Positions 63,818 through 64,000 of a DNA stretch of 64,000 bases are shown here, piece by piece. Below the pieces are notes generated by a model that worked only from the letters and a program-made list of their open reading frames with translations, ran no database searches and was not told the origin of the DNA. The stretch's first letter is position 1. The number at the start of each line of letters is the position of its first letter. The DNA is taken from NCBI GenBank assembly GCA_019359095.1, contig JAHHHZ010000024.1:1-64000 (forward strand), in the 5' to 3' direction. A program made the translations under genes and the position numbers. The DNA is from Pleurocapsa minor HA4230-MV1 (lineage in GTDB: Bacteria > Cyanobacteriota > Cyanobacteriia > Cyanobacteriales > Xenococcaceae).

Positions 63818-63855
63818 TGACCCTAAAGGATTAGTTCCGCGTCACCATTCGCCCC
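63818..63855. repeat. CCTAAAGGATTAG repeat, third site
   Basis: CCCTAAAGGATTAG followed by TTCCGCGTCACCATTCGCCCC, sharing words with 12318-12400 and 53600-53850. GGGGCGAATG at 63810-63820 and CATTCGCCCC at 63846-63855 form an inverted pair around it. Confidence 0.75.
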
Positions 63856-63867
63856 TACATTATGTAT

Positions 63868-64000
63868 TTACGGTGCTTGCCAAATACGTTGATGATAATC
63901 TTCTAACTTAGCGTAGGGATCGCTAGCATGATGATGGTGATGTCCGTGTCCATGTTCGTGTCCGTGTCCATGTTCGTGTCCGTGTCCGTGTCCATGTCCG
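63868..64000 (-). CDS. His-rich C-terminus of a partial gene, probably metal-handling
   Basis: Minus-strand frame running off the right edge with its stop at 63868. The last 43 residues read as alternating His-Gly/Glu (GHGHEHGHGHEHGHGHHHHH), then ASDPYAKLEDYHQRIWQAP and the stop. His-Gly tails occur in nickel, zinc or cobalt chaperones and transporters (UreE, HypB, CobW-like, ZIP). The rest is outside the window, so the family cannot be named. The DNA itself is a repeat of 12-bp GTCCATGTTCGT-like units and may be prone to slippage. Confidence 0.6.
   Translation of the reverse strand, partial: GHGHGHGHEHGHGHEHGHGHHHHHASDPYAKLEDYHQRIWQAP

Noticed and set aside
1-64000. tRNA or rRNA genes
   Set aside because: I looked for T-loop words such as GGTTCAAATCC or GGTTCGANTCC with cloverleaf context in the intergenic regions and saw none; a tRNAscan or Infernal run would settle it.

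Overview
The window is chromosomal DNA of a cyanobacterium. The evidence is photosystem II genes (psbB, psbT, psb30), gun4, ictB, a helical carotenoid protein, cyanobacterial-type icd, rpsA and nrdR, and very frequent copies of the HIP1 octamer GCGATCGC inside genes and intergenic DNA. The AT-rich intergenic regions and the many short dispersed repeats suggest a large, repeat-rich genome; I cannot name the genus. I saw no tRNA, rRNA, CRISPR array, intact insertion sequence or prophage. A partial transposase C-terminus sits at the left edge.

Layout. 1-11.3 kb: transposase remnant, mnmE (+), then a minus-strand run of an exopolysaccharide sugar transferase, ictB, a GAF sensor kinase lacking its phospho-acceptor histidine, gun4 and a LuxR-type response regulator, then icd and natE (+). 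11.5-18.6 kb: psb30, a DUF3293 gene, an M48 peptidase, KDPG aldolase, small cyanobacterial genes, psbB-psbT and nrdR. 18.9-30.3 kb: housekeeping genes (rpsA, an HAD hydrolase, metK, dcd-thyX, a small heat shock protein, txlA, a NIL/ferredoxin, a sugar dehydrogenase, lysS). 30.5-47.7 kb: a surface glycan region with two TPR proteins (one fused to two glycosyltransferase domains), a GT4 enzyme, an unknown GT-B-like protein, a DUF1796 papain-like protein, a hexapeptide acyltransferase, the complete CMP-Kdo pathway kdsD-kdsB-kdsA-kdsC, an LptD-like outer-membrane protein and another GT4. 48.0-52.6 kb: two translationally coupled transporters, the second fused to HEAT repeats and a cyclic-nucleotide-binding-like domain. 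52.8-64 kb: membrane and stress genes (HtpX, two gamma-glutamylcyclotransferases, a truncated glycosyltransferase, a degenerate riboflavin-synthase-like protein, a helical carotenoid protein, a C39-type membrane peptidase, BioY, Xth), ending in an area of gene remnants and a His-rich C-terminus.

How the genes fit together. The 30-47 kb block can make a Kdo-containing glycan and place LPS-like material in the outer membrane. This is notable because Kdo is usually missing from cyanobacterial LPS. dcd and thyX form a thymidylate supply pair. ictB, gun4 and the degenerate kinase lie on the same strand as a response regulator, but gaps of about 100-310 bp argue against a single operon. Several repeat families recur through the window: heptamer arrays, an inverted 48-bp element, CCTAAAGGAT mosaics and MITE-like hairpins.
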